Positions 49,791 to 61,290 are shown, numbered from the stretch's first letter. The stretch: DNA of 64,000 bases from Sordaria brevicollis (GCA_033439795.1 JAUTDP010000009.1:1674001-1738000), one strand, 5' to 3'. Numbers and translations are program-made. The notes: generated by a model not told the origin, from the letters alone.

Positions 49791-50209
49791 GAGTAAAAAA
49801 AATAATCTATTTGCTAAATTTACATCTTTTTATTAAATATTCGAATTATTTAATAATTTTGATTTTTTATATATATACTAATTGTTATCTAATATTTTTT
49901 TTCAGATTTTAAACAAATATTCGAATTATTTAATAATTCTATATTTTTTACACATATTCGATTTTTTCTAATAATTCTAATTTTTATTTATATACTCTAC
50001 TCTATTCGATTTTTTTACTCAAATTCAGACTTAGACTCGGTATTTAAACCCATCTCCCTCCTCTCCCTCCTTCTCTATAACAATCTTTAATATTAATTCC
50101 AAGTAGCGACCGCAATAAATTAGCGGATTTAGTAACTCATTTTCCCCCTCAAAACCCTTTTTACTCGTTATTTCCTTTCTTCTATTACCCTCTTTTATTT
50201 TTCTATTAA

Positions 50210-51075
50210 TTCTATTCTTAGTCGCCGGGATATTACGAAGTTATATAATACGGTTACTATATAAATAATTTTAATCTATTAGTTAATATTATATTTAAAT
50301 AATATAATACGTATAATTTTTTATACTCTCTTTATAATATTAAAAGTATACTCGATAATAATACGGATACGAACGTAGCGTAAATTATATAATTCCTTCG
50401 CGTTCTTCGGTTTCCTCCCTTTATTTCTCCAATCCTCCAAATAATATCTAACGTTAGTAAAAAATATTACGATTCCCTTCCGAATACTAAACCCCGTATT
50501 AATAATATAATAACAGTTCTTTAGTACCCGAAATAACTTACTAAACGCCTACGAATATAATACAGCGTTATTAATCGATCCCTCCGCCCCTACTAATACG
50601 TACGAAAATAAACGGTCGAATTTTACTACCGCGAAAATATTTTACGTAACGTTACTATTCTTATTACGCTACTATTATTATTAGGATTTCTTTATATAAG
50701 CGGCTACGTATATCCCGTCGATAGCGCCGATATAACCGTTAAAGGTATTAAACCGAAGGTCCAATTCGATTTTAATATCTAAATAATTATTTTCTAGAAA
50801 GCGGATAATAACTTTATATAAAATATACAACCGGTCTAATATATTTTGTATAATAGCGTTAACCGAATTTAAATTAATATTAAATTTATACAATATTTCT
50901 TTTTGAAATTGGGCCGTACCGAATATTTAGAGAATAATTATAAATTTTTACTCTAACGTTTAATAACGAATTAGTTTTAAATTAATATATTCTTTTAATT
51001 AAATTACAAAGGTATTAAAGGTAAGTCGGTCTATCCTAAAGTAGTTTTTGAATTACGTTATTAATTTATAATAGA
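50210..51075 (-). pseudogene. Degraded HARBI1-type DDE nuclease
   Basis: The minus-strand translation contains YIGAIDGIYVAAYIK, matching the GAIDGTHI motif with the first catalytic Asp of DDE_4 nucleases. FDRLFSYVLVGAEGS comes next. YYIINTGF sits where YxLxDaGY should be, so the second Asp has become Asn through a G-to-A change. RIIIEYTFNIIKRV holds the region of the third acidic residue. Stops occur between these blocks. The N-terminal helical region (LKEYINL, FLQ-type stretch) is also recognisable. Inactive by multiple stops and loss of a catalytic residue. Confidence 0.85.
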
Positions 51076-51536
51076 AATTATTTATAATCTTTCGAACCGT
51101 AGTAGGACTACCCGGGTATATAATATTTCGATTTTTTTTACTTTAGAATATAGTACGGATTACTATATAGGCAGCGTATACGAAGGTAACGCAATTACGG
51201 TAATGGGGATATATAATACCGTCGTTATTTAAATACGTCGTTGGTGGGCGTAAAATTATTACGTGCGAAGTACTAACAAAATTATTTATAATAGGCTACA
51301 CTACCCGGATTTCAGTAGTACAGTTAGTGGTAGTTCAATATTAAGAAAACGGTAGAATCTTACGACGCTATATTTAATATAGAAAATTGTAGCCTAGTTT
51401 TAAATTATTTTAGTAAGGTATAAAAAAGCGGAGTCGATTTCGAGCAGTCCGAACTGTTTAATTATTTTCTCTATACAATTGCTACCAAAACTAGTTTAGC
51501 GAGCTCGGAAATTCGTCTTGGCAGGGAAAAACCGGG

Positions 51537-51583
51537 CAGAAGTCCATATTGCTGGAGCAAGCAGTCCGCTACCGAACGGGCCC
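51537..51583 (-). repeat. Right terminal inverted repeat of the Harbinger element
   Basis: Complement matches the left terminal repeat over the outer 30 bp. Followed directly by CAA. Confidence 0.9.
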
Positions 51584-51586
51584 CAA

Positions 51587-53147
51587 GGGATATGTAATGT
51601 ATCAGCATCAGGTACCCGGAGATGCTGCCCTGACTGCCCGAGTTCCTGACCGCTTTTCACAGTTCGGCTTCAACGTCTGCATGCCTCTGAGCCGCGTCTG
51701 ATTATGTACATCTGATGATCCTGCTTTTTTGCAGCCTTCCATTTGGGGACCGGGCATTGAGATTGATTGAGCCAAGCTTTCAAAGATGGTGATGGATGCG
51801 AATCTCGAGGATGCTGGGGTTTGTGTTGGGTGCGTCGAATTTCACATGCCTCAAAGAGTGGGCACCTCCAACCGTGAAACCGTCACCCACACGAGAAAGC
51901 GGCAGCCGCCCGCCTGCCGTTATTGGGCGAAGTGGGGAGCTCGCTGGTTTGGTCGGCTCGTGACTCTGTGGGGAATCCCGGGGGAAGGTCCATTGGGGAA
52001 GGAGAGAACAGGGGAGAAGAGCGAGGATCAACCAAGCGAACGAAAGCCATTCTTTGACTTCCTAGCATCTTGGCATTTGGCCAAGCCGTGTGGACGTGTG
52101 GGTGGGTGGGAATCGAAGCCCAGTGTGAGATTCTGGATTTTGGTTCGTGGCCTCGTGGTGCATCAGTCGGTGGTGGTCCAAACTGAAAAGACCCAAAACA
52201 GCTCCTCGCCGAAGGATCTTCTACTGAGAGTTCGGCGAAGAGACCTCGATGCGTCTCAACAGGAATTTGCACCGGAGTGCGCGTCGCATGGAGCCTCCTG
52301 GTTTGCGTCTTGCACCCCACAGTGGGTGAAATGTCTGTGTTGTTGCCGTGTGATGTTATTTGCCTATTTCCCCCCTAGTGCTGTCCGCTTTTGGGTCTCT
52401 TTGTGGCAAGCCTCGGTACATTTGCCGGACAGCCAGCTTCGCGCAGTCCACCACGTCCACTTTGTCCTCGGCCGGCCAGGAATCGGAGGCGAGAATCGAA
52501 TGCTCACCTCACTCACAAAGGTACATCCGCGCAAGTTCCTTTTAGAGGATGCTATTATGATGCCGTTAGCCGTCATCTTTTGTGTTTTGTCTCGACAATG
52601 TTCTCCATCATCACGAACAGCACAACACTTGGGTTGCTGTCATCGGGTTCCAGACCGTCGTCAAAATGTTTCCTCACCTCTGGTGGTTTCGGATATCGTC
52701 TGGCCGACGTGGATTGGAGAGAGAGGAGTAACTCCTCTTGTTGGAGAAAGGATGGAGATCCCCGTGAAGTGGAAGTGACAGGGCCAATGTTATGGGGCGA
52801 CTCGGCGCCAGCTGCTCACTGAATGACCGGTTGCACTTGTCCCCAGCACCAGAAACAACCCCTGTCGTTTCGATGAGAGCCCACCCACGCTTGACCTCGG
52901 CTCCCGTCACGAATCAGGGTGTCAGCAATTCCAACTGAACAGCCCGGCCCCAGTTCCTTCCACTGCTACTGTCCTCGTGGAGGTTGTCGGTCGACACTGC
53001 CTCAGACAAATAATAACCCAGGGCCTGCATTCCTGCCGCTTGCAAAACTCCTTCTTCCTTTCTCTTGACCTGCATCTCTCTTTCTCTCTTTCATCCTCAT
53101 TCACTTCAGGTTTTTTTTCTTCCTGTGAGGTATACATCATATTCAAA
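51587..53147. other. 1.5-kb upstream region of the fumarate reductase gene
   Basis: Normal composition. It contains a 330-codon ATG-started frame at 51786-52778 with a Trp/Cys/Ser-rich, unrecognisable sequence, probably not a gene. A pyrimidine-rich tract at 53055-53100 lies just before the start codon at 53148, as in many fungal highly expressed promoters. Confidence 0.45.
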
Positions 53148-55175
53148 ATGGCCCCCAGAGTTATTGTTGTCGGCGGTGGCTGTAAGTGAACATGAACCCC
53201 TTGCCTTGAACACGCACTGCGTGATACCCCGCGCGCGGGCCACGACATCCGTCATTCGACATCTTCACGGGCATTTTGTTGACAGTTCCTTCTCCTTGCA
53301 GTGTCCGGCCTGAGCGCTGCTCACACCATCTACCTTGCCGGTGGTAACGTCGTTGTCCTCGACAAGCAGGGTTTCTTCGGCGGTAACTCGACCAAGGCCA
53401 CTTCCGGTATCAACGGTGCCCTCACCAGGACACAGGTTGAGCACGGCATCCAGGATTCCGTTAAGCAGTTCTACGATGATACCCTCAAGTCTGCCCGTGA
53501 CAAGGCCAGGCCCGACCTCATCAAGGTCCTTACCTACAAGTCCGCTGCCGCAGTTGAGTGGCTCCAGGATGTCTTCAACCTCGATCTCACCCTCGTTTCC
53601 CGTCTCGGGTTAGTTACTCTCAAACGGTTTTAGTTGTAGGATCACATTGCTAACTCTGCCTCCAGCGGTCACTCCCAGCCCCGTACCCACCGTGGTCACG
53701 ATGCCAAGTTCCCCGGTATGGCCATCACCTACGCTCTCATGCAGCGCCTTGAGGAGCTCGCCGAGACCGAGCCCGAGCGCGTCCAGATCATCAAGAAGGC
53801 CCGCGTTACCAGCCTGAACAAGGAGGGCAACAAGGTCACTGGTGTCAAGTACGAGGTTAACGGCGAGACCCTCTCCCTCGATGGCCCCGTCGTCCTCGCC
53901 ACCGGTGGTTATGCCGCCGATTTCACTGAGGACTCTCTCCTCAAGAAGCACCGCCCCGATGTCTACGGCCTAGCCACCACCAACGGCACCCACGCCACTG
54001 GTGACGGTCAGAAGATGGTCATGGCCATTGGCGGTAACGGCATTGACATGGACAAGGTTCAGGTCCACCCTACTGGTCTCGTCGACCCCAAGGACCCCAA
54101 CTCCAAATGGAAGTTCCTTGCCGCTGAGGCTCTCCGTGGTGAGGGTGGTATCCTCCTCAACGGTGATGGTGACCGCTTCTGCGACGAGCTCGGCCACCGT
54201 GACTACGTCTCTGGCATGATCCACAAGGAGAAGGATAAGGGCAAGTACCCTGTCCGCCTCGTCCTCAACTCCAAGGCTTCCAAGACCCTTGACTTCCACA
54301 CCCGCCATTACTCTGGCCGTGGTCTCATGAAGAAGATGACCGGCCACGAGCTCGCCAAGGAGATTGGCTGCACTCCTGAGCACCTCCAGAAGACCTTCCA
54401 GACTTACAACGCCATCGCTGAGGGCAAGCAGAAGGATCCTTGGGGCAAGAAGTTCTTCCACAACATGCCCGTCGACATCAACGACGACTTCCACGTCTCC
54501 GTCATGGAGCCCGTTCTCCACTTCACCATGGGTGGTATCGAGATTAACGACAAGGCCCAGGTCCTCAACGCTGAGAAGAAGCCCTTCGAGGGTCTCTATG
54601 CCTGCGGTGAGCTTGCCGGTGGTGTCCACGGTGCCAACCGTCTCGGTGGTTCTTCCCTCCTTGGCTGCGTCGTCTACGGCCGTGTTGCCGGTGACTCTGC
54701 CAGCAACTACCTCTTCCAGGAGGCCCTCAAGGGCAACACTGGTGCTGCCCGTCTCGGTCAGATCGCCCTCCACATCGACCCCTCGCAGCCCGGCAAGATC
54801 TCCGTCCAGTGGGGTGGTGAGTCTGGTGCTCAGGCCACTGCCAACACTGAGGCTCCCAAGAAGGACACTGCCGCCGCTGCCCCCAAGAAGGAGGACCCCA
54901 AGGCTTTCACCATCCCCGACAAGGAGTACACCATGGAGGAAGTTGCCAAGCACAACAAGAAGGAGGACCTCTGGGTTGTCGTCAAGGGCGTCGTCCTTGA
55001 CCTCACCAACTGGCTCGAGGACCACCCCGGTGGTGTCCAGGCTCTCCTGAACTTCATGGGCCGTGACGCCACTGAGGAGTTCGAGATGCTCCACGACGAT
55101 GAGGTCATCCCCAAGTATGCCCCTGAGCAGGTCATCGGCCGTGTCAAGGGCCAGAAGGTTACCCTCGAGGTTTAA
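53148..55175 (+). CDS. osm1: Soluble fumarate reductase with C-terminal cytochrome b5 domain
   Basis: Three exons, 53148-53181, 53302-53608 and 53666-55175, give 616 residues. An Osm1/Frd1-type flavoprotein that reduces fumarate to succinate to re-oxidise FADH2/FMNH2/NADH. The FAD-binding start is VIVVGGGLSGLSAAHT (residues 5-20). The flavocytochrome-type active region includes TKATSGINGA, MAITYALMQ and ELAGGVHGANRLGGSS. After an Ala/Lys/Pro linker, a heme-binding cytochrome b5 domain begins at KEYTMEEVAKHNKKEDLWVV. Its axial His ligands are His567 in HPGG and His590 in EMLHDD. There is no signal peptide, so cytosolic location is inferred. Codon usage is extremely C-biased, implying very high expression. 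This fusion is known in fungi. Confidence 0.95.
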
Positions 55176-55356
55176 GTTTTGAGTTTTGCGAAGTTGCCGT
55201 TTCAACAAGAGTTATTATACCAGCCCTTCTTTGGACAGTTTCCGAGAAGGGTAACAACACCGGAGTTGAAATGTAATGGTGGGTTTTGGTTAGTCTCGGC
55301 GGTTGTGTAAAACTCATTGCCTGGGATATGCATCTTTATCTTCACCAGCGGTTTGG

Positions 55357-55362
55357 AATAAA
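55357..55362 (+). terminator. Candidate polyadenylation signal AATAAA of the fumarate reductase gene
   Basis: AATAAA 182 nt after the stop; another copy lies at 55460-55465. Either could direct 3' end formation. Confidence 0.35.
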
Positions 55363-55465
55363 TGCTGGCGCCACATGTTTGTACTTTTATGGGTAGCCTT
55401 TTTTTGTTTTACGTCATGATGATAGCCATGGATCTACTTTGGAGCAGGAAGGGAAGATGAATAAA

Positions 55466-55901
55466 GAAGACAAAAAACTTTATAAGTTCAACTTGGTCTC
55501 TCGTTCGGTTCTGTGATCTCCATTCACCCGTGTTGCTTGTTTGAGCTTTACTCAACCTGACAATGTTAAGGTTCGGTGCGTTCCTTTAGGGTCTTTTCGT
55601 CTGTTCCACCAACATTGCTATTGGCGAGTCGGTACCGCGGCAGTCAACGAGCATGGAGTTCTGTTTTCCGGTGTCGGGATCTGTTATGCAGATATGGAGA
55701 TATGTACATAAGCGAGCTAGGAACGTTCCACCTCGGGTATATGTACGTAGTCAGCCCTCTCAATCCTTGCTCACTTATGTCGATACGGTACTTTTCATCA
55801 TTGTCTATTGACTCGTGACGAGCCTTTCAGTCAATCTGATGCCGTGGGTAACCGAGCTGACGGTAGGGCTTGACTTTTGTTTAAACTTTGATAATTCCAT
55901 C
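55466..55901. other. Spacer between fumarate reductase 3' UTR and the Fot1 element
   Basis: Normal-composition sequence with no recognised gene, ending at the TA target site of the transposon. Confidence 0.45.
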
Positions 55902-55903
55902 TA

Positions 55904-55997
55904 CCCGTGCCACGCCCCCACTTTTTTGGGCACTCGAAACTCGCACCCCCTAAAGTGGGTGCTCACGGCCAGTACGGCCAACCCACTACAACGGCCA
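55904..55997 (+). repeat. Left terminal inverted repeat of the Fot1 element
   Basis: 94 bp, pairs with 57941-58034 with six transitions. GC-rich and largely unmutated. Confidence 0.9.
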
Positions 55998-56096
55998 GAT
56001 CGTAATAATTTCGAATTTCCTAATAACCTCTTTTTTTCTACATTATTAATAATAATACCACGACCTCGTTTTCAATTAATAATTATTAAATTTACA

Positions 56097-57760
56097 ATGG
56101 AGGTACATTTACAATGAGCGCTCGATTTCTATAAAGAAAATCCCGACGTTCTAGTAACTATATTATATAAAATGTTCGAAGTGCCCCGCAAGCGCCTCCG
56201 TAACCGTATCCAAAGTATTCCTCCTAAGAAAGGCCTTTCTACGTATAATATTAAGTTTACGGCTAATAAATAGAAGGCTTTATATAATTATATTAACCGT
56301 TTCGATAGAATTAACTTCGTTATACGGTTAAAATATATTTAAAACGCTATAAATTACCTACTTCAATTTAAACTCTCTAAATAAAAGTTCGAAATTACGG
56401 GCGATAATTTACCCCGCATTAATTATAATTAAGCGTCCCGATTTATTAAGCGTTACGAATATTTTAAAATTAAGTAGAAAAAAATAAATAATACCAAAAA
56501 GGATAATAAAAACGTAATAAAGGTAAACCGCTTTTCTAATATCGTTTTTAAATAAAATCGTTAATAATTAATATAATAGGTAGTAATATATTTCGAAAAA
56601 CTTTATAACGTTATTTAATAAAAAGGTTTCCTCCCGTCGGATATTTAGAATATAAACGAAATAAATTTTTATATTAATATAGGAAAAGATTAGGTCGTTA
56701 TTACTAAGCGGAAATATACGTAATATTTCGCTATCCTAAAGAATCGAGAATTAATTACTTATATTAAAGCTATTTTAACGTTTAGAGAATATTACCCTAC
56801 CTTTATAATCCTTATTAACTAATTATATATATTAAATTAATACAAAATATTAAAATTAAACCTACGTATAATTATCGCGATAGTATTAATAAGGTATTTA
56901 AACGATTAATTATCTTTTAAATAATTCAAATATTAGGACGAATATTCTAAAAAGTTTTAATAAGGTAAGAAATGGTTATTTATAGTTAATAATTATAATT
57001 CCTATTATATTAAGGAATTTCTTTAATATTATAATAATTATAGTATTATAATATTTAATTTATTTCCCTATTTTATTTATTTATTTCAACTTCTTAATAT
57101 AATAGTCTTTTAACTTCTTAAATACTATTACTTTTAAATATTTAATATATTAACTCGTAATAATTATATTAATATTACTAAATTAAATTTCCTAAGTATT
57201 ATAAAGGGTATAAGGAGTAACGTATTTAAATAATCGATAATTAAATTTAAATTTAAAAAAATAAATATTTATTTATTTAATTTATAAATAAGTAGGTACC
57301 CCCCTCTCTAATTATCTAACACCCTCTTTAATATATATTTAATAATTTATATAATAATAATAAATTATATTCGGACCGTTTTAAGACCGTATAACGTAAC
57401 GTATACCCTCCTCCCTACTAAGACCTTCAACCTCCTCTACGCCGTTTTAAATACTAAATAACCTTCGCCAAATAAATAAAGCGGCCAATAAATTATATAA
57501 TATTATAGAAAAACAAGATTTATCCCTATTATTTAAAAAAATAGTATTGAACTTCGTTAAAAGTAGTAAAATTGCCGCCGCGGAATTAGTATAAATTAAA
57601 CGCAATTTAGGTAAAACCTAATATATTAAAGCCGTAAAACGTTAGCGCAAAGTATATAACGGTCGATTAATATAATCTAATAGTATTTTAAAAGTTTCTA
57701 ATAACCGAATTATAATATTTAAACGAATTAATAATAACCTTCGTACTACTTATAAGAAAA
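56097..57760 (+). pseudogene. Degraded Fot1/pogo transposase
   Basis: The translation from ATG 56097 has a stop at codon 7 and many later stops. It keeps the family order: helix-turn-helix part (RKRLRNRIQSIPPKKG), CENP-B-like middle (ASRFIKRYEYF) and the DDE region. NINEINFYINIGKD stands for the NxDETGFxxG motif, here with Asp changed to Asn. IVNNYNSYYIKEFLYYC stands for the LDGHxSH motif. YFIYLFQLLNIIVFQLLK stands for the HLTHxLQPLDV motif. All catalytic Asp positions seen are lost by G-to-A changes. Inactive. Frame may shift near the end, so the right limit is approximate. Confidence 0.83.
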
Positions 57761-57940
57761 TTAATAAAACGAATTAATAATATTGAAATAAAGTAAAAAA
57801 ATAGGGATTTAAAGCGGCAAAATTATCTAGAAAGTAGCGGAAGGAGAGTAAATTAAAGCCTTTTAAAGTATTTAAACCGGGCCATTAAACTTATAGAATC
57901 CAACCAGATTAATTAATATAACTTTATTTTTATTAGAATG

Positions 57941-58034
57941 TGGCCGTTATAGTGGGTTAGCCGTACTGGCCGTAAATACCCACTTTAGGGGGTGCGAATT
58001 TCGAGTGCCCAAAAAAGTGGGGGCGTGGCACGGG
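57941..58034 (-). repeat. Right terminal inverted repeat of the Fot1 element
   Basis: Complement of 55904-55997 with six C-to-T type differences; followed by TA. Confidence 0.9.
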
Positions 58035-58036
58035 TA

Positions 58037-58220
58037 GGTAGATACAAATTTCCAGATATGGGTGGGTCAGGGAAATGTTCGCTGTCGGATCAAATGCAGA
58101 AGATAGGTAGGAGTTTAAAAAGAGAACCGGTAGCTAGGTAAGTACGTAGGAAAAATATAGGGGTGGATACTAAATATGAAGGTAGGACAGAGGTAAATCC
58201 ACCATCTCTAGTAGGTAGAG
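58037..58220. other. Unmutated island between two dead transposons
   Basis: About 180 bp of normal-composition sequence between the Fot1 right end and the LINE 3' tail. No gene seen. Confidence 0.5.
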
Positions 58221-61200
58221 GTTTTTTATTATTATTATTATTTTTAACGTTTACTTCCGCTTCCCGTAGGGTATAAGACGTATTATAGCAGCGTATTTAT
58301 AGAGCTACATATACAAGTAAAGGGAAAATCTATATATAATAGCGCCCTAGAAAAACCTGAGGGCAAATTATATAATCTTACGATTCTACCCGGTTATATA
58401 CTACCTATTGCGTAAACGCAGCCTAATATTTCAATTAAATTCCCGTAAGAGTAATTTAATAAATTAGGGGTTATTTACCCCCGTTTACGTTTCTTTATTT
58501 TTAGAAATCTCTTCCTCTTCTTTATTAAAGGGCGCTTCTAATACCCTTTCCTATCGTTAAACCCTATATATTTCCTAATTTAATTAATCTCCTATAGCGG
58601 TTATACCCCTTTCTACCTCTTCTTTAATTATAACCCCTTTTTCTTCAAAAAAGGTAGAAAAACCGTTTATATTCCTTCTTTTATTTACATACTTCTATTA
58701 ATAGGTTTAATAAATATTTTATTTCGTATAAATTTACGAAAAAAAGTATAAGGTTTATACCTTCGCCGTAAAACGTTTTTAGAAAATCCCTAATATAAAT
58801 ACTAAATTTTTAAGGGTAATCGCCTCCCTAAAGGGGAAGGGGGATATAATATATCCTTTATAATAATAAAAAATATAATATAGGGTTTTTTAATTATTTT
58901 AAAAATATTTTATTATTATATCTTCGTATTCGAAACGTTTATAATAATTTTTAAAATCGCCGTAGCCCAACCTTATAATTAAAAGGTAATATAAGGTATT
59001 ATAATCGAATTCGAATTCTTCGTTAAATTTTAACGAAGCTTTAAAACTAAAGCCCTAATAGGAGGCGGAAATATTTTTTAATTATTAAATTTAGAAATCC
59101 CTCCGTACCCCCGCTTTAATTATATATTTAGAATATATTAATATAGTTATTCCGGCGTTAATTACCTCGCTTTTAATAACTTTACGTTTTGTTAATTCGT
59201 TAGTAATTTCGTTATTAATAATCCTTATATATTTAAAAACCTATTTTACCTTTATTTTATTTCAGTAAAATAATATTATTTATTAAAATTTCTTAAAGGC
59301 CGATTAGAACGATAAGGAAGGTATACTATAGAAGCCCTATAATACCGAAATATTATTAAAATAAATTATAATATTATTTATATAACCGGGGGGGAGAATT
59401 ATAATTATCGCTTTAAGGCCGTACTTAACCCCTTCTACTTCTACGTCGAAAATTTCCGCCTATTTTAATTAATTAAAACTATAGTAAATTTCCTCTTTAC
59501 TTTTAAAGGTAACGTACCCGAAGCCAATAAATTCGTCGGCGGGTTCGTTTTCTTCCGCTTTTAAATCTTTAATACAATCCTCCATATTAATTTATTTAAT
59601 TAATATAAACTTATCGGTATAAATTATTACCTCCGAAGGGGGGAATTAAAAGAATTATTTTTTGAATTTTGTAGTAATTTTTTTTTAAAAAAGTATAACG
59701 GGGGGTAAATATATTATCCTATTATAAATTAGGATTGGAAAATAAGCCGGGGGGTAAGTAAAATAAATTTAAAAGCGGTTTATAATATTATAAACTTCCT
59801 AAAAAGGTTTTTAAATATCCTCTTATTTTATTCCGCCCATTAAATTAATAAATAATTCGGGTTTAAAGAAGAAAAGTAAATAACGTAATAACGGCGGGTA
59901 ATTTTAAAGAATAATAATATATGGGGGAGGCTAACCTTATAATATAGGATTATAAAATATATAATATATTAAATTAAGAGCGCCGACCTAACAATTATAT
60001 TAATAACCATTTAAATCTTTTTAATTTAATTATTTAAATTATTCTTAATTAAAGGGCATTCTCCGTTTTTATAAATTTAATTATACTTCTTATAATTAAA
60101 CTATTAAATTTTAAAATTAAAAAGGGCCTTAAGGAGGATTATAGCCTTTATAACTTTAATTATCGATTTAAATAAGGTATTTTTATATACTTTATTAAAC
60201 CTATTAATATATTACGTAATTTATTTAATGAATGCGAATCGATATTTGATATAATTTTTTTAATTAAATTTATTATAGAGCCAAACCCCGAATTAATATA
60301 TAGCTAGCTAGGCTTCTATTACTACCCCGTCGTATTAAATAAAGGGGAGGGGAATAGTAGTGCGATTTTTCGAAAAAAATTAAGTTTCCATCTTCTTAGG
60401 GGAGAATTTAATAGTATTAAACGAACCCTATCCAATTATATAATTAAACTCTTTTTACGCTTATTAGGTAATTTCTTCTAAAGTAGGGCCGGAAATTCAA
60501 ATCGTATAATTATTAATATATTTAAAATATTTAAATTCTTCGTCGTTAAAATGGTAAACCGGCTTAATATAAAAGAAATAAAAAATAAATAAGGTAAGAA
60601 ACTTTTAAGGGAATTTATACTTTAAATTTTTTATAAGCGTTATAACATTAAGATGCTAAATATAAATTATCCTATTTAATATAAAGGATTCGACTTATTA
60701 TATTACGTACGCTAATTAACCTTATTCCTTTAAGCGTAAAATTAATTAATTTACTAAAACGGTATCGAAAGCTCCTTTAATATCGAAGGTAATTAAAATA
60801 ATATAGAGCCTACGCTCTAAAAAATCCTTAGTATTATATATAATAAACCTAATAATATTTATAGCGGATTTTTTAAATAAAACCCTAATTTATTAAGGGT
60901 TAAATACTTTATATTTAATTATTAATTATACTACTCTTCGGCTAATTAACCGTTCTATCCTTTTTCCTAAATAAAAAGAGTAGAAAAATCGGGTATTAAC
61001 TTTTAACCGTTATTTTATCCCTCTTAAGCTTCGGGATTATAATAAATTCCATTTTACAAAATATTTTAGAATAATAATTTAAAGTTATATATTTTTAATA
61101 TAATTAATATATAAGTTTTTTAATCGATTTTTAAATAATTTTTAATATACGGACTATAATACCGTCGATTTTAAGCGAAATATTCCTAATATTATAGAGA
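58221..61200 (-). mobile_element. 5'-truncated Tad1-type LINE retrotransposon, RIP-inactivated
   Basis: On the minus strand, translation between about 61.15 and 60.45 kb gives the N-terminal and central reverse transcriptase blocks. These are LKIDGIIVRILK, FIIIPKLKRDK, ITFDIKGAFDTVL, then FLLYIKPVYHF-like text, and KYINNYTI where FGYADD should be, so both catalytic Asp are now Asn. Stops replace Trp/Gln codons. The minus-strand 3' end at about 58221 carries an (AAT)n tail and a preceding CCCTACGGGAAGCGGAAG block typical of fungal LINE ends. Sequence similarity stops at about 61200 near the reverse transcriptase start, so the endonuclease and ORF1 are missing, as in 5'-truncated LINE copies. 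An RNase H region is expected at 58.6-59.6 kb but was not confirmed. Confidence 0.75.
58223..58242 (-). repeat. (AAT)n 3' tail of the LINE
   Basis: A short TTA/ATT repeat at the lower-coordinate end; on the minus strand it is an A-rich trinucleotide tail, as at LINE 3' ends. Confidence 0.6.
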
Positions 61201-61207
61201 GTTTTAC

Positions 61208-61290
61208 AAGGGCTGCCGCCCCCGTACCCCCGCAAAATTTGCCTGCGGCAAATTTTACACTGGTAGGGCAAGGGGCAGAAATCTACTTAA
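61208..61290. repeat. GC-rich hairpin island in RIP-mutated DNA
   Basis: A short non-mutated block contains GGGCTGCCGCCC (4-bp stem) and a perfect 10-bp stem at 61234-61243 / 61247-61256 (AAAATTTGCC and GGCAAATTTT, loop TGC). It still has several TpG and CpA sites, unlike its surroundings. Function and origin unknown. Confidence 0.7.

Larger units (their letters stand above)
48063..51583 (-). mobile_element. PIF/Harbinger DNA transposon, RIP-inactivated
   Basis: A 3521-bp element is bounded by inverted repeats (48 bp left, 47 bp right) whose outer 30 bp are identical and begin GGGCCCGTTCGG. It is flanked on both sides by the trinucleotide CAA (48060-48062 and 51584-51586), the 3-bp target duplication expected of PIF/Harbinger. 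The interior carries remnants of both proteins typical of the superfamily: a DDE nuclease on the minus strand and a Myb/SANT-like protein on the plus strand. Both are full of TAG/TAA stops where Trp or Gln codons are expected. From about 48.25 to 51.47 kb CpA and TpG are strongly depleted, the signature of RIP, while both ends are unmutated. The element can no longer encode transposase. Confidence 0.88.
55904..58034 (+). mobile_element. Fot1/pogo (Tc1/mariner superfamily) transposon, RIP-inactivated
   Basis: A 2131-bp element, the usual Fot1 size, has 94-bp terminal inverted repeats beginning CCCGTGCCACGCCCCCAC. It is flanked by TA on both sides (55902-55903 and 58035-58036), the target duplication of this superfamily. 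The interior is strongly AT-shifted with CpA loss and carries a degraded plus-strand transposase. The two repeats differ at six sites. In every case the right arm shows the C-to-T or G-to-A state, so the right arm was hit by RIP and the left largely spared. Confidence 0.88.

Noticed and set aside
53970..55208. 412-codon minus-strand frame
   Set aside because: Antisense shadow of the highly biased fumarate reductase gene.
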